Shown here: piece after piece, positions 9,048 through 16,791 of the stretch
How the letters are laid out: each line of letters opens with the position of its first letter
Numbering within the stretch: the first letter of the stretch is position 1
DNA from: Onthomorpha sp937906975
GTDB lineage: Bacteria; Bacteroidota; Bacteroidia; Bacteroidales; P3
NCBI GenBank assembly: GCA_045614605.1
Contig: JAZLDH010000017.1
Span: 1-37,666, forward strand
Reading direction: 5' to 3'
Length of the DNA: 37,666 nucleotides
Program-made: the position numbers and the translations under genes
The notes under the pieces: generated by a model
What the model saw: the letters and a program-made list of their open reading frames with translations, nothing else
Databases searched by the model: none
What the model was told of the DNA's origin: nothing

Positions 9048-10058
9048 TTAAGCTGAGATTTCTCCTCTCAAATTAGATTTTAACATTTCTTTAATTTCGC
9101 TATCCTCTTGATAATTGCCCAATACGAACATCATTTTTGCAAGAGCAGCTTCGGTAGTTATGTCTCCACCTGAAATAACACCCATTTCCAAAAGAGCAGT
9201 TGAAGCCTCGTAATGTCCCATCACAACAGAACCAGCCTTGCATTGAGTAACATTCAAAACGTATATTCCTTTTTCTATAGCGTTTTTAATAGAATCAATA
9301 AACCATTTGCTTGTAGGAGCATTTCCACTTCCGTATGTTTCTAAAATTACCCCTTTAAGATTTGGCATTGACAAAAATGCTTCCAAGTGTTCCTTTTGCA
9401 AAGAAGGGTGAACCTTTATAATAGCAACCTCTTCACACATTTTATCATACACTTTCAAAGCCTTGTCATCGCTTTTGTGAATTAAATGTTCCTTGTAACT
9501 GATATTGATACCAACCTTTGCCAAAGAAGGATAATTTCCAGAATAAAATGCCTCAAAATGTTCAGCATTTATCTTTGTAGTTCTGTTTCCTCTAAACAAT
9601 TTGTTTTCAAAAAAGATACAAACCTCAGGAATATTTACATTTTCATTAGCGGCAATCTCCACAGCAGAAATAATATTTTCCCTACCATCGGTTCTAATCA
9701 TACCCAAAGGCAATTGACTGCCTGTTATGATAATAGGCTTAGATAAATTCTCTATAAGAAAACTCAAAGCCGAAGCAGTATAACTCATTGTGTCAGTTCC
9801 GTGTAAGACAACAAAACCATCATAACCATCATACTCGGTTTTAATCAAATTTACCAATCTTATCCACACCTCAGAACGCATATCTGAAGAGTCAATAATA
9901 GGATTAAACTGTATTGTATCTATCACACAATCCAATTCCTTTAACACGGGTAAAGCCTCGTAAATCTTTTTCATGTCAAAAGGATACAAAGCACCTGTTT
10001 TCTTATCTTTCACCATACCGATCGTGCCACCGGTGTAAATGACCAAAATTTTCTTCAT
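9048..10058 (-). CDS. ansA: Type I L-asparaginase
   Basis: 336 aa from the ATG at 10058 (MKKILVIYTGGTIGMV). The frame is open a little further upstream, but that stretch holds the -7 promoter element and this start fits the family. The first catalytic threonine motif TGGTIG is at residues 9-14 and the second, HGTDTM, at 86-91; ITGSQLPLG follows. Length is that of cytoplasmic type I enzymes such as E. coli AnsA (about 338 aa), and there is no signal peptide. It hydrolyses asparagine to aspartate and ammonia. It is the first gene of the minus-strand unit that continues through the heptose kinase, porT and the FAD enzyme. Confidence 0.92.
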   Translation of the reverse strand: MKKILVIYTGGTIGMVKDKKTGALYPFDMKKIYEALPVLKELDCVIDTIQFNPIIDSSDMRSEVWIRLVNLIKTEYDGYDGFVVLHGTDTMSYTASALSFLIENLSKPIIITGSQLPLGMIRTDGRENIISAVEIAANENVNIPEVCIFFENKLFRGNRTTKINAEHFEAFYSGNYPSLAKVGINISYKEHLIHKSDDKALKVYDKMCEEVAIIKVHPSLQKEHLEAFLSMPNLKGVILETYGSGNAPTSKWFIDSIKNAIEKGIYVLNVTQCKAGSVVMGHYEASTALLEMGVISGGDITTEAALAKMMFVLGNYQEDSEIKEMLKSNLRGEISA

Positions 10059-10079
10059 ACTAAAACAATAAGTAATTGG

Positions 10080-10087
10080 CAAAAATA
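10080..10087 (-). promoter_or_regulatory. Promoter -7 element for the ansA operon
   Basis: The minus strand reads TATTTTTG, matching TAnnTTTG, about 22 bases before the ansA ATG. A -33 box is not obvious. This implies a very short leader. Confidence 0.4.
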
Positions 10088-10311
10088 CAAAAAACTCAAC
10101 AGAAAATTCATTTTTTTACAATGTTTCTTTCTTCTTGCAATCATATTTCTTTGTTTTATTAAATTTTTTAGGGTATTTGTTTTTTTATTTCTTAGCATTA
10201 ATTATCAATCTTAAAGAGAAATCAGTTGTTTATTATATACCCAATGAGTATGTATGTTAAAAAGGAAGATTGCATCTGCTTTTTGTATATAAAACTTTGA
10301 AAAAAAACCAA

Positions 10312-10346
10312 TTTGTTTTGTATTACAAATTATTGTTGTACCTTTG
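10312..10346 (+). promoter_or_regulatory. Promoter for the DUF1573-aminotransferase operon
   Basis: TTTG boxes at 10312-10315 and 10317-10320 precede TACCTTTG at 10339-10346; the second box gives an 18-base spacer. This matches the Bacteroidota -33/-7 consensus. It lies just before the ATG at 10367 and argues against starting translation further upstream. Confidence 0.65.
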
Positions 10347-10366
10347 CCTTATTATATTGGCGTAAA

Positions 10367-10783
10367 ATGAAAAAATCAAAAGCGATATTAAAGATAGTTA
10401 TTGTGCTTGTTATCTTTTTGTTTGGCGGAGGCATAGAAACCAAATCCCAAACAAACGATGGCCCTATCGCAGAATTTGATATTGTTTCATACGATTTTGG
10501 AGAAATTTTGCAGGGTAAGGAAACAGAAGCCATATTTACTCTGACCAATAAAGGAACAACTCCATTGATGGTTGAAGATATTAAAGTTTCTTGCGGCTGT
10601 ACCTTGGTGGAATGGACAAAAGACCCAATCTTACCAGGACAATCAACAGAAATTATAGTAAAATACAACACTAAAATAATAGGAACAATAAAAAGAAGCA
10701 TAGTTGTCAATACTAACGACAGGAATAATGAAAGGGTACTATTGATTCTTACAGGCAATGTCGTTACAACTTATGAAGAATAA
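10367..10783 (+). CDS. DUF1573 domain protein (first of two)
   Basis: 138 aa starting at the ATG at 10367; in-frame codons upstream lie within the promoter. An N-terminal hydrophobic segment (ILKIVIVLVIFLFGGG) acts as a signal peptide or anchor. The rest is one DUF1573 Ig-like domain: FDFG-type strand (YDFGEI), FTLTNKGTTPL, the hallmark SCGCT, then LPGQSTEIIVKYNT. These domains are common in exported Bacteroidota proteins; no biochemical role is established. Its C-terminus overlaps in-frame sequence upstream of the next DUF1573 gene, whose real start is 22 bases later. The two domains are clear paralogs, which suggests tandem duplication. Confidence 0.85.
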   Translation: MKKSKAILKIVIVLVIFLFGGGIETKSQTNDGPIAEFDIVSYDFGEILQGKETEAIFTLTNKGTTPLMVEDIKVSCGCTLVEWTKDPILPGQSTEIIVKYNTKIIGTIKRSIVVNTNDRNNERVLLILTGNVVTTYEE

Positions 10784-10805
10784 TAACTTTAAAAATAATA
10801 AAACA

Positions 10806-11213
10806 ATGAAAAGATTTCTTTTATCAGCGATTTTCCTATTCGCTTTAATGTTCGGTGCAAGCGCACAACAAACAAAAGACCAAGTCCCAACAAATCCAGA
10901 ATCTCAAGCAGAGATTACATTTGAAAAATTGGAACACGATTACGGTGAAGTAAAGCAAAATGGAGATGGCGTTTGTGAATTTAAATACACAAATACAGGT
11001 TCAGTTCCATTAGTTTTATCAAAAGTTCGTTCATCTTGTGGTTGTACAGTTCCAAAATGGAGCAAAGAACCATTGATGCCAGGACAATCAGCTTCAATCA
11101 CAGTAAAATACAACACAAGTAGCGTAGGACCAATCAACAAATCAATCACAGTTGAATCTAACGCTAAGACATCAAGAGTAAGACTTTTAATAAAAGGAAA
11201 AGTAGTTAAATAA
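10806..11213 (+). CDS. DUF1573 domain protein (second of two)
   Basis: 135 aa from the ATG at 10806, chosen because it opens directly into a signal peptide (MKRFLLSAIFLFALMFGASA, cleaved before QQ). One DUF1573 domain follows: LEHDYGEV, FKYTNTGSVPL, SSCGCTVPKW, then MPGQSASITVKYNT. It aligns along its whole length with the preceding protein, sharing SCGCT, PGQS and VKYNT at the same spacing. Periplasmic or secreted location is likely. It is followed 13 bases later by the aminotransferase gene, so the three are probably co-transcribed; whether that reflects a functional link is unknown. Confidence 0.87.
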   Translation: MKRFLLSAIFLFALMFGASAQQTKDQVPTNPESQAEITFEKLEHDYGEVKQNGDGVCEFKYTNTGSVPLVLSKVRSSCGCTVPKWSKEPLMPGQSASITVKYNTSSVGPINKSITVESNAKTSRVRLLIKGKVVK

Positions 11214-11226
11214 ACAAAATAGAATT

Positions 11227-12429
11227 ATGTTAGAAATATCAAAAAAAGGACAAATATTACCTGCTTCTGCTATTAGAAAACTAGTTCCTTACGCAGAGGC
11301 TGCAAAAGAAAGAGGAATAAAAATTCACCACCTTAACATAGGACAACCAGACATTGAAACAGCACCAGGAGCATTAGATGCTTTGAATAGCGCTTCAAGA
11401 GAAATAGTTGCTTATACTCACTCTGCTGGAAATATGTCTTACAGAAAAAAACTTTGTGAGTACTATGCAAAACATAATATCAACATAACACCAGAAGAAA
11501 TCATAATTACAGCAGGAGGAAGTGAAGCATTACAATTTGCATTCACAATCTGTTGCAATCCAGGCGATGAGGTATTGATACCAGAACCATATTACACAAA
11601 CTATAATTCATTTGCAATCCTTTCAGATGCAGTAATCAAAACTGTTCCTTCAACAATAAAAGACGGATTTGCACTTCCAGCAATAGAAGAATTTGAAAAA
11701 GTAATCACTCCACGTACAAAAGCAATCATGATTTGTAATCCAAACAACCCAACAGGTTATTTGTATTCAAAAGAAGAGTTGTTATTACTAGGAGAAATAG
11801 CAAAAAAACACGATCTTTACTTATTTGCAGACGAAGTATATAGAGAATTTTGCTATGATGGCAAAGAACACTTCTCTGTTATGGAAATGGAAGATTTATC
11901 TCAACACGTTATCTTGTTAGACTCAGTAAGTAAAAGATATTCTGCATGTGGAGCAAGAATAGGAGTGATAATCTCAAAGAATAAAGCCATAATGAATGCA
12001 GCATTACGTATGGCACAAGCAAGATTGTGTGCTCCATACTTCGGACAAATATTCGGAGAAGCAGCAATTGACACTCCACAAGAATATTTCGATAAAGTAG
12101 CAGCAGAATACGACTTAAGAAGAAGAACATTAGTAGAGGCGATAAACAAAATAGAAGGTTGCTTCTGCCCAATGCCAACAGGAGCATTCTACACTATTTT
12201 AGAAATGCCGATAGATGACAGTGATAAATTCTGCCAATGGTTATTAGAAGAATTTAACTACAATGGCGAAACAGTGATGCTTGCACCAGCAACAGGATTC
12301 TACTCAGATCCAGAAAAAGGACGCAAACAAGCAAGAATAACTTACTGCTTAAAAATAGAAGACCTAAAAGCAGCAGTAAAATGTCTTGAAGAAGCATTGA
12401 AAGTTTATCCAGGAAGAACAACCAAATAA
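11227..12429 (+). CDS. PLP-dependent aminotransferase, class I/II
   Basis: 400 aa, fold type I. Visible motifs: HLNIGQPD (35-42), TAGGSEAL (95-102), CNPNNPTG (170-177), the PLP-phosphate/pyridine region ADEVYREF (201-208), the Schiff-base lysine in SVSKRYSACGARIG (K236) and the following arginine R244. The pattern resembles aspartate/aromatic aminotransferases of the AspC/AAT-Ib group. Substrate cannot be decided from sequence alone; aspartate is the commonest annotation. It is cytoplasmic, with no signal. It is the last gene of the unit starting at 10367 and is closed by a strong terminator at 12449-12494. Confidence 0.88.
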   Translation: MLEISKKGQILPASAIRKLVPYAEAAKERGIKIHHLNIGQPDIETAPGALDALNSASREIVAYTHSAGNMSYRKKLCEYYAKHNINITPEEIIITAGGSEALQFAFTICCNPGDEVLIPEPYYTNYNSFAILSDAVIKTVPSTIKDGFALPAIEEFEKVITPRTKAIMICNPNNPTGYLYSKEELLLLGEIAKKHDLYLFADEVYREFCYDGKEHFSVMEMEDLSQHVILLDSVSKRYSACGARIGVIISKNKAIMNAALRMAQARLCAPYFGQIFGEAAIDTPQEYFDKVAAEYDLRRRTLVEAINKIEGCFCPMPTGAFYTILEMPIDDSDKFCQWLLEEFNYNGETVMLAPATGFYSDPEKGRKQARITYCLKIEDLKAAVKCLEEALKVYPGRTTK

Positions 12430-12448
12430 TTATTTAATTAATATCAAT

Positions 12449-12494
12449 AAAAAAAAGAAAGTTGAATCATAAAAAGGTTCAACTTTCTTTTTTT
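12449..12494 (+). terminator. Intrinsic terminator after the aminotransferase
   Basis: A-rich left arm ending GAAAGTTGAA, loop of 11 bases, and an exact complement TTCAACTTTC running into seven Ts. The perfect stem and U tract make it a confident terminator. Being A-tract plus T-tract, it could also act in the opposite direction. Confidence 0.9.
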
Positions 12495-12508
12495 ATGAAA
12501 CTTTGTTG

Positions 12509-12516
12509 TATATTTG
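12509..12516 (+). promoter_or_regulatory. Promoter -7 element for the TPR gene
   Basis: TATATTTG fits TAnnTTTG, 28 bases before the ATG at 12544 and just after the preceding terminator. The -33 position falls in the T tract of the terminator and has no TTTG. Confidence 0.45.
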
Positions 12517-12543
12517 CATTAAAATAATTTCATTAAAAGAACT

Positions 12544-13596
12544 ATGAAGAAAATATTATTTGGTTTATTAGTAATAGCGATAAATTTTAACCTTTGCTTT
12601 GCTCAAAATGCAGATTCTTTACTTAACAGAGCAGTGCTTTTGATAGACAGAGGCGAATTAGTAGAGGCAGAAAAAGAAATCAAACAATCAATAGCAAAAG
12701 GCATAGACACCCTACCTTTACACTATGAATTAGCTTGGATATACTACATAACAGCAGATTATCAAAAAGCAATTCAAACCCTTGAACCCCTTTGCGAAAG
12801 AGCAGACGTAACACCAGACATATATCAACTGTTAGGAAATGCTTACGATGAAAAGGGCGATTTCAATTCAGCCATAACCCAATACAACAAAGGCTTAGCA
12901 AAATTCCCAAATGCAGGTTGTCTTTACTTAGAAAAAGGAAACATATCCTATAAGTCGAATCGCTATGAAGACGCCTTCTTTTACTATGAAAAAGGCATAG
13001 AAATAGACCCAGAATATCCCTCAAACTATTTCAGAGCCTCACAACTCTTTTTTGCATCTACCGAAATGGTGTGGGGAGCAATGTATGGAGAAATATTTAT
13101 GAACCTTGAAAAACACGCAGAAGAAAGATGCAAACAAATGAGTAAAACATTATATGACTGCTACTTCGACCAAATAAAATTCAATGGAAGAAAAGTAGAA
13201 GTAGATTTCAACAATCCTGTAATAGTTTATTCAAACTCAGAAGAAAGACCAAACCTTTTCCCAGAAAGCTTTCGCTCAGCAATGACCAAAGCCTGCAACG
13301 GATACAGATACTTAGACATTAAAACATTAGTTCAAATCAGAAAAAAATTCATTAACGAATTTTACGCCAACTTTTCCGATTTTGACAACGTATTGTTTGA
13401 TTATCACAAAAAATTAATCAACGCAGGACATTTTGAAGCTTACAACTATTGGTTGTTTGCCTATGGAGCAAATGCAGAGGCCAATCAATGGGTGAAACAA
13501 AACAAAACAAAATGGGATTCCTTCTTGCAATGGTTAGAAAATAATCCATTAAAAATAGAAAAAGAAAACGTTTTCTCTCGCTACACAATGGAATAA
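12544..13596 (+). CDS. Secreted TPR-repeat protein
   Basis: 350 aa. Signal peptide MKKILFGLLVIAINFNLCFA, cleaved before QNADS. Residues ~23-175 contain consecutive tetratricopeptide repeats (LLNRAVLLIDRGELVEAEKEI; YQKAIQTLEPL; YQLLGNAYDEKGDFNSAITQYNKGL; YLEKGNISYKSNRYEDAFFYYEKGIEIDPEY). Residues ~200-350 are a separate aromatic-rich C-terminal domain that I do not recognise. TPRs mediate protein-protein contacts; the partner is unknown. It stands alone between two strong terminators, with its own promoter element, so it is probably monocistronic and periplasmic or surface-associated. Confidence 0.85.
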   Translation: MKKILFGLLVIAINFNLCFAQNADSLLNRAVLLIDRGELVEAEKEIKQSIAKGIDTLPLHYELAWIYYITADYQKAIQTLEPLCERADVTPDIYQLLGNAYDEKGDFNSAITQYNKGLAKFPNAGCLYLEKGNISYKSNRYEDAFFYYEKGIEIDPEYPSNYFRASQLFFASTEMVWGAMYGEIFMNLEKHAEERCKQMSKTLYDCYFDQIKFNGRKVEVDFNNPVIVYSNSEERPNLFPESFRSAMTKACNGYRYLDIKTLVQIRKKFINEFYANFSDFDNVLFDYHKKLINAGHFEAYNYWLFAYGANAEANQWVKQNKTKWDSFLQWLENNPLKIEKENVFSRYTME

Positions 13597-13616
13597 GAAA
13601 TAAACTCAAAGAAAAC

Positions 13617-13666
13617 AAAAAATATCTCTTAGGATTAGAAAAATATTCCTAAGAGATATTTTTTTT
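13617..13666 (+). terminator. Intrinsic terminator after the TPR gene
   Basis: AAAAAATATCTCTTAGGA (13617-13634) pairs exactly with 13647-13664, with a 12-base loop, and is followed by a T run. It is a strong symmetric hairpin. Confidence 0.9.
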
Positions 13667-13675
13667 ATTCAAAGA

Positions 13676-13706
13676 TTTGGTGGATTAAAATTTTGTTGTA
13701 ATTTTG
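13676..13706 (+). promoter_or_regulatory. Promoter of the ABC/GntR operon
   Basis: TTTG at 13676-13679 and TAATTTTG at 13699-13706 are separated by 19 bases, the ideal Bacteroidota arrangement. Predicted transcription start is near 13713, about 30 bases before the ATG at 13744. A near-palindrome at 13715-13727 sits on the predicted start. Confidence 0.8.
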
Positions 13707-13714
13707 CGGTGCAC

Positions 13715-13727
13715 TATTGCAGTAATA
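13715..13727 (+). promoter_or_regulatory. Candidate operator, near-palindrome TATTGCAGTAATA
   Basis: A 13-base sequence that is symmetric about 13721 except for one G/T pair. It lies immediately downstream of the -7 element, where a bound repressor would block transcription. The operon encodes a short GntR regulator, so autoregulation is plausible. This is inference from position and symmetry only. Confidence 0.35.
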
Positions 13728-13743
13728 CACACCAAAGAAAATT

Positions 13744-14580
13744 ATGATAGAAGTTAAGAATCTTTGCTTTGGATATAAGAAAAGCAAAAATGTTTTAGAG
13801 AATGTAAATCTCAATTTAAAGAAAGGCCGTATTTATGGCTTACTTGGAAAAAACGGAATAGGAAAAAGCACTCTTTTAAAGTTAATTGGTGGATTGCAAT
13901 TCCCAGATAAAGGCAAAATAAAAGTAGGAGAGTACACTCCAAGTGAAAGAAAAGTAGCCTTTCTTGCAGATATGTTTTTCATGTCCGAAGAGTTGTATGA
14001 CTCACACCTAACAATCGAAAAATATGTTAAAATAAACTCAGTCTTTTACCCTAATTTCTCGCAACAAGACTTTGAAACCTACCTAAAAGACTTTGAAATA
14101 GAAGACACAAAACAAAACTTACACAAACTATCCTATGGAACAAAGAAAAAAGTCTTCATTTCCTTTGGCTTAGCTTGTCATTGCAAACTAATATTACTTG
14201 ACGAGCCAACAAACGGACTTGATATTCCTTCAAAGAGTCAGTTTAGAAAAGTAATATTACGAGCAATGAGTGATGAGACTTGCGTAGTTATTTCAACACA
14301 TCAAGTAAGGGATTTGCACAATCTTATAGATTCTGTTTTAATTCTTGATAACACAAACGTATTGCTAAATGCAAGCAATGAGGAAATTTGTAATAAAATA
14401 ACCTTTGGTGTAAGCGATTCAGCACAATCAAGAGAAGGCTTCCTATACTCAGAAGACGATGTAATGGGAGTAAGATTTGTAAAAGAGAATACCGAGAATG
14501 AAGAAAGCGAACTTGATATAGAAATGCTCTTTAACGCAGTGCTTTCCAACAAAGCAAAATTCAAAGAATTGTTTTCATAA
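13744..14580 (+). CDS. ABC transporter ATP-binding protein
   Basis: 278 aa. Walker A GKNGIGKST (35-43), Q-loop region, degenerate signature LSYGTKKK (129-136), Walker B LILLDEPTNGLD (149-160) and the switch histidine in VISTHQVRDL. The signature LSYGxKKK/R is usual for ABC-2-type (YtrB/CcmA-like) ATPases. The C-terminal ~70 residues are an acidic extension (ENTENEESELDIEML) typical of this group. Next to it are two polytopic permease genes and a short GntR regulator, the arrangement of ytr-type ABC operons that respond to cell-envelope stress or antibiotics in Firmicutes. The substrate is unknown. Confidence 0.9.
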   Translation: MIEVKNLCFGYKKSKNVLENVNLNLKKGRIYGLLGKNGIGKSTLLKLIGGLQFPDKGKIKVGEYTPSERKVAFLADMFFMSEELYDSHLTIEKYVKINSVFYPNFSQQDFETYLKDFEIEDTKQNLHKLSYGTKKKVFISFGLACHCKLILLDEPTNGLDIPSKSQFRKVILRAMSDETCVVISTHQVRDLHNLIDSVLILDNTNVLLNASNEEICNKITFGVSDSAQSREGFLYSEDDVMGVRFVKENTENEESELDIEMLFNAVLSNKAKFKELFS

Positions 14581-14605
14581 GTAATAATTCCAAAACCTTA
14601 CAACA

Positions 14606-15256
14606 ATGGAAATAAGTATAATAAGAATTAAGCATATTTTGAAAAAGATTTGGCAAGAAGAAAGAATGTATTTCTTACTCCTTTTCTTGATAACTTTTTT
14701 CGCAACAATAATGTGTGCAAGCAATCAATTATTAAGCATAATAGGCATAAGTGTTTTAAAATTGACTATTTACGCAGTTATATCCGTTATAGCATTTAAG
14801 TTATATAAAGATAAAAACACAAGAATACACACAATAAACCTACCAGCCTCCAATTTAGAAAAATATATCTCAATATTTATCATTAACTTTCTTGGAGTAA
14901 TTCTTACAATATACGGAGCTTTTCTTTTAGGATATTATTTAAGCCTGCAAATCTTTCCAAATCAAATAGGCTTTCCTGAAAATATAGAGTATCAATTTAG
15001 CATAACAAGTATTATTTCAATGCTTAGCATATCTGCAATTATGTTTTATGGCTCTTTGTTTTTCAAAAAAAATAGCCTTGGCTTGACTTGTTTTGCTATT
15101 ATTGTCTATAGTATGATTGGTACTTGGATTGTAGGTCTTATAGCAGGGGAAATAGATTACAACTACAACTATTATTTTGATGTTACTTTTAACTCAATCA
15201 TTACAATAGGCTTTCTTGTGCTTACATATTTAAGATTAAAGGAGGAAAGGGCGTAA
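14606..15256 (+). CDS. ABC-2-type membrane permease 1
   Basis: 216 aa with about six hydrophobic segments (FLLLFLITFFATIMCA; LKLTIYAVISVIAF; FIINFLGVILTIYGAFLLGYYL; ITSIISMLSISAIMFYGSLFF; LTCFAIIVYSMIGTWIVGLIA; SIITIGFLVLTYL). No signal peptide. It shares with the second permease the LPAS-LEKYI motif after the second segment, an internal FFKK, and the C-terminal YLRLKEER tail, so the two are paralogs and probably form a heterodimer with the ATPase upstream. It begins 25 bases after the ATPase stop and ends 4 bases before the GntR start. Confidence 0.8.
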   Translation: MEISIIRIKHILKKIWQEERMYFLLLFLITFFATIMCASNQLLSIIGISVLKLTIYAVISVIAFKLYKDKNTRIHTINLPASNLEKYISIFIINFLGVILTIYGAFLLGYYLSLQIFPNQIGFPENIEYQFSITSIISMLSISAIMFYGSLFFKKNSLGLTCFAIIVYSMIGTWIVGLIAGEIDYNYNYYFDVTFNSIITIGFLVLTYLRLKEERA

Positions 15257-15260
15257 AATT

Positions 15261-15626
15261 ATGATAAAACAACAAACACCAATCTTTTATCAGCTTGCCA
15301 ATAAACTATGTGATGAAATACTTGCAGGCAAATACCAAGCCGACAATCGCATTCCTTCAAGTAGAGAATTAGCCGTGCACTTTGAAGTCAATCCTAACAC
15401 GGTTGTGAAAAGTTTTGAGGTGCTTTCTAATTATGAAATCATATATGAAAAAAGAGGAATGGGCTATTTTGTTTCTCCTTTGGCTATTGAAAAAATATTA
15501 GAGCAAAGAAGAAAACAGTTTTCCGAAGAATACTTGCCACAATTTTTCAAAACAATGGAGCAACTCTCCATAAACATTGAGCAACTCTCGGAATTATATG
15601 AAGAATACAAACAAAACAAAAAATAA
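15261..15626 (+). CDS. GntR-family transcriptional regulator, YtrA type
   Basis: 121 aa. Residues ~1-70 are the winged helix-turn-helix: PIFYQLANKLCDEILAGKYQ, IPSSRELAVHFEVNPNTVVKSFEVL, then wing YEKRGMGYFVS. The rest is a short helical tail (~50 residues) rich in Glu and Gln, with no ligand-binding UTRA, FadR or aminotransferase domain. This is the short YtrA subfamily, whose genes normally sit beside the ABC operon they repress. Here it is the third gene, between the two permeases, 4 bases from permease 1. The candidate operator is at 13715-13727. Confidence 0.88.
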   Translation: MIKQQTPIFYQLANKLCDEILAGKYQADNRIPSSRELAVHFEVNPNTVVKSFEVLSNYEIIYEKRGMGYFVSPLAIEKILEQRRKQFSEEYLPQFFKTMEQLSINIEQLSELYEEYKQNKK

Positions 15627-15632
15627 GAGATT

Positions 15633-15716
15633 ATGAAAATTCGTAAAACAACAATATTAACAATCATATTCGTTGTGTGCTTACTTATAGCACAAGTAAT
15701 AAATGCAGTAATTTAA
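15633..15716 (+). CDS. 27-aa membrane micro-protein, MKIRKTT type
   Basis: An ATG at 15633, six bases after the GntR stop, opens a 27-codon frame: MKIRKTTILTIIFVVCLLIA then QVINAVI and a stop. It is a basic N-terminus followed by one hydrophobic span. The start region (AGATTATGAAAAT) and the MKIRKTTI residues are shared with the 85-aa protein at 16467, so this is either a genuine single-span micro-protein or a truncated paralog of it. It sits 12 bases before permease 2 in a tightly packed operon, which favours its being translated. Confidence 0.55.
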   Translation: MKIRKTTILTIIFVVCLLIAQVINAVI

Positions 15717-15728
15717 AGAAAGAAAATT

Positions 15729-16454
15729 ATGGAATTTAGTATCAAAAGAGTATTCTTATTATTTAAAAGACTATTTGCAATACATAAAATAGGTTTAATA
15801 GCATCTGTATCCGTTTTGTTTTTAATGGGTTGTATATTTCCTTTATTTGATATGGATAATTTGATGCTAATCTATTTTGTATCAATAGGAGCATTTATTT
15901 TTACATATAATGATGTTGCCTCAAATAAGGAACGCTCGCTTATCTCTGACTTAACTCTTCCTGCTTCTTGTTTAGAAAAATATATTACATCACTTCTATT
16001 TATTTTTGTGGTGTGGAATGTTTGTTTATTGTTTGGAATATTTTTGAGTATTCCAGTATCGAATTTACTAATAGGCAATCCGATAAATCTTCTTCAAAGT
16101 TGGGAGAAATTTGTTGCACTTATTTCTCCACAAAATTGGCCATTGATGGACCATTTCTCGGTTTTATTCCTCCTATCATTAGCCTACGCTTGCTCTATCT
16201 TTTTTAAGAAAAACGCATCTTTTAAATTTCTGATTATAGCCTTTGCATTCGTTGGACTAAATGTGTTGAATATGGTATTGTTTGATTGTTATCCTTATAT
16301 GATGTATGATTTTATCTATGAAGATGAGGCATTTCTTGATTACTTTAACACAATGTCAGAAATAATGCATCAGTATATGCCGATACTTCTAACAATAGCC
16401 TCAATATTTCTTTTTGTAGTTACATATTTTCGTTTAAAAGAAGAAAGAGTTTAA
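15729..16454 (+). CDS. ABC-2-type membrane permease 2
   Basis: 241 aa with about six hydrophobic segments (IGLIASVSVLFLMGCIFPL; LIYFVSIGAFIFTY; LLFIFVVWNVCLLFGIFL; FSVLFLLSLAYACSIFF; FLIIAFAFVGLNVLNMVLF; PILLTIASIFLFVVTYF). It shares MExSIxR at the start, LPASCLEKYI, IFFKK and the terminal YFRLKEERV with permease 1, so the two are diverged paralogs. It carries an extra acidic loop (FIYEDEAFLDYFNTMSE) before the last span. It probably pairs with permease 1 and the ATPase at 13744. Confidence 0.8.
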   Translation: MEFSIKRVFLLFKRLFAIHKIGLIASVSVLFLMGCIFPLFDMDNLMLIYFVSIGAFIFTYNDVASNKERSLISDLTLPASCLEKYITSLLFIFVVWNVCLLFGIFLSIPVSNLLIGNPINLLQSWEKFVALISPQNWPLMDHFSVLFLLSLAYACSIFFKKNASFKFLIIAFAFVGLNVLNMVLFDCYPYMMYDFIYEDEAFLDYFNTMSEIMHQYMPILLTIASIFLFVVTYFRLKEERV

Positions 16455-16466
16455 AACATAAAGATT

Positions 16467-16724
16467 ATGAAAATAAGAAAAACAACAATCGCTTTAATAA
16501 TAGGATTATTTATATTTCTAAGTTCGTTATATATAACAATAGGCTATGCTCACAAAATGGCAAATAGGGCATACAAAACGGCACAAAAAGCAGGTAAACC
16601 CTTGATAGAATACAAGCAAACAGGAGCATACTTTGGCTATATTGAAACAAAAGAAATTGGAATCGACACTACCGAAAACGGTTCGTCAATAATATATTCC
16701 ACATCATTTGAAATAAAGAAATAA
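16467..16724 (+). CDS. Small membrane-anchored protein, MKIRKTT type
   Basis: 85 aa. MKIRKTTIALIIGLFIFLSS and the adjoining LYITIGYA form a basic N-terminus plus one transmembrane span or uncleaved signal; about 55 residues would lie outside the membrane (AHKMANRAYKTAQKAGKPLIEYKQ…GIDTTENGSS). No family recognised. The first residues match the 27-aa ORF at 15633. It follows permease 2 by 12 bases and is the last gene before the sigma factor, so it probably works with the ABC system. Confidence 0.7.
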   Translation: MKIRKTTIALIIGLFIFLSSLYITIGYAHKMANRAYKTAQKAGKPLIEYKQTGAYFGYIETKEIGIDTTENGSSIIYSTSFEIKK

Positions 16725-16791
16725 AATCCAACTTTTGTAATTTTTTATTTGGTTTTGCGACTAATGAGGTGTAGAAACAAAAAAACAGACA

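Noticed and set aside
5794..10058. Functional pathway joining asparaginase, heptose kinase, PorT and the FAD enzyme
   Set aside because: The genes are tightly packed, but their roles are unrelated; co-transcription alone does not support a shared pathway.
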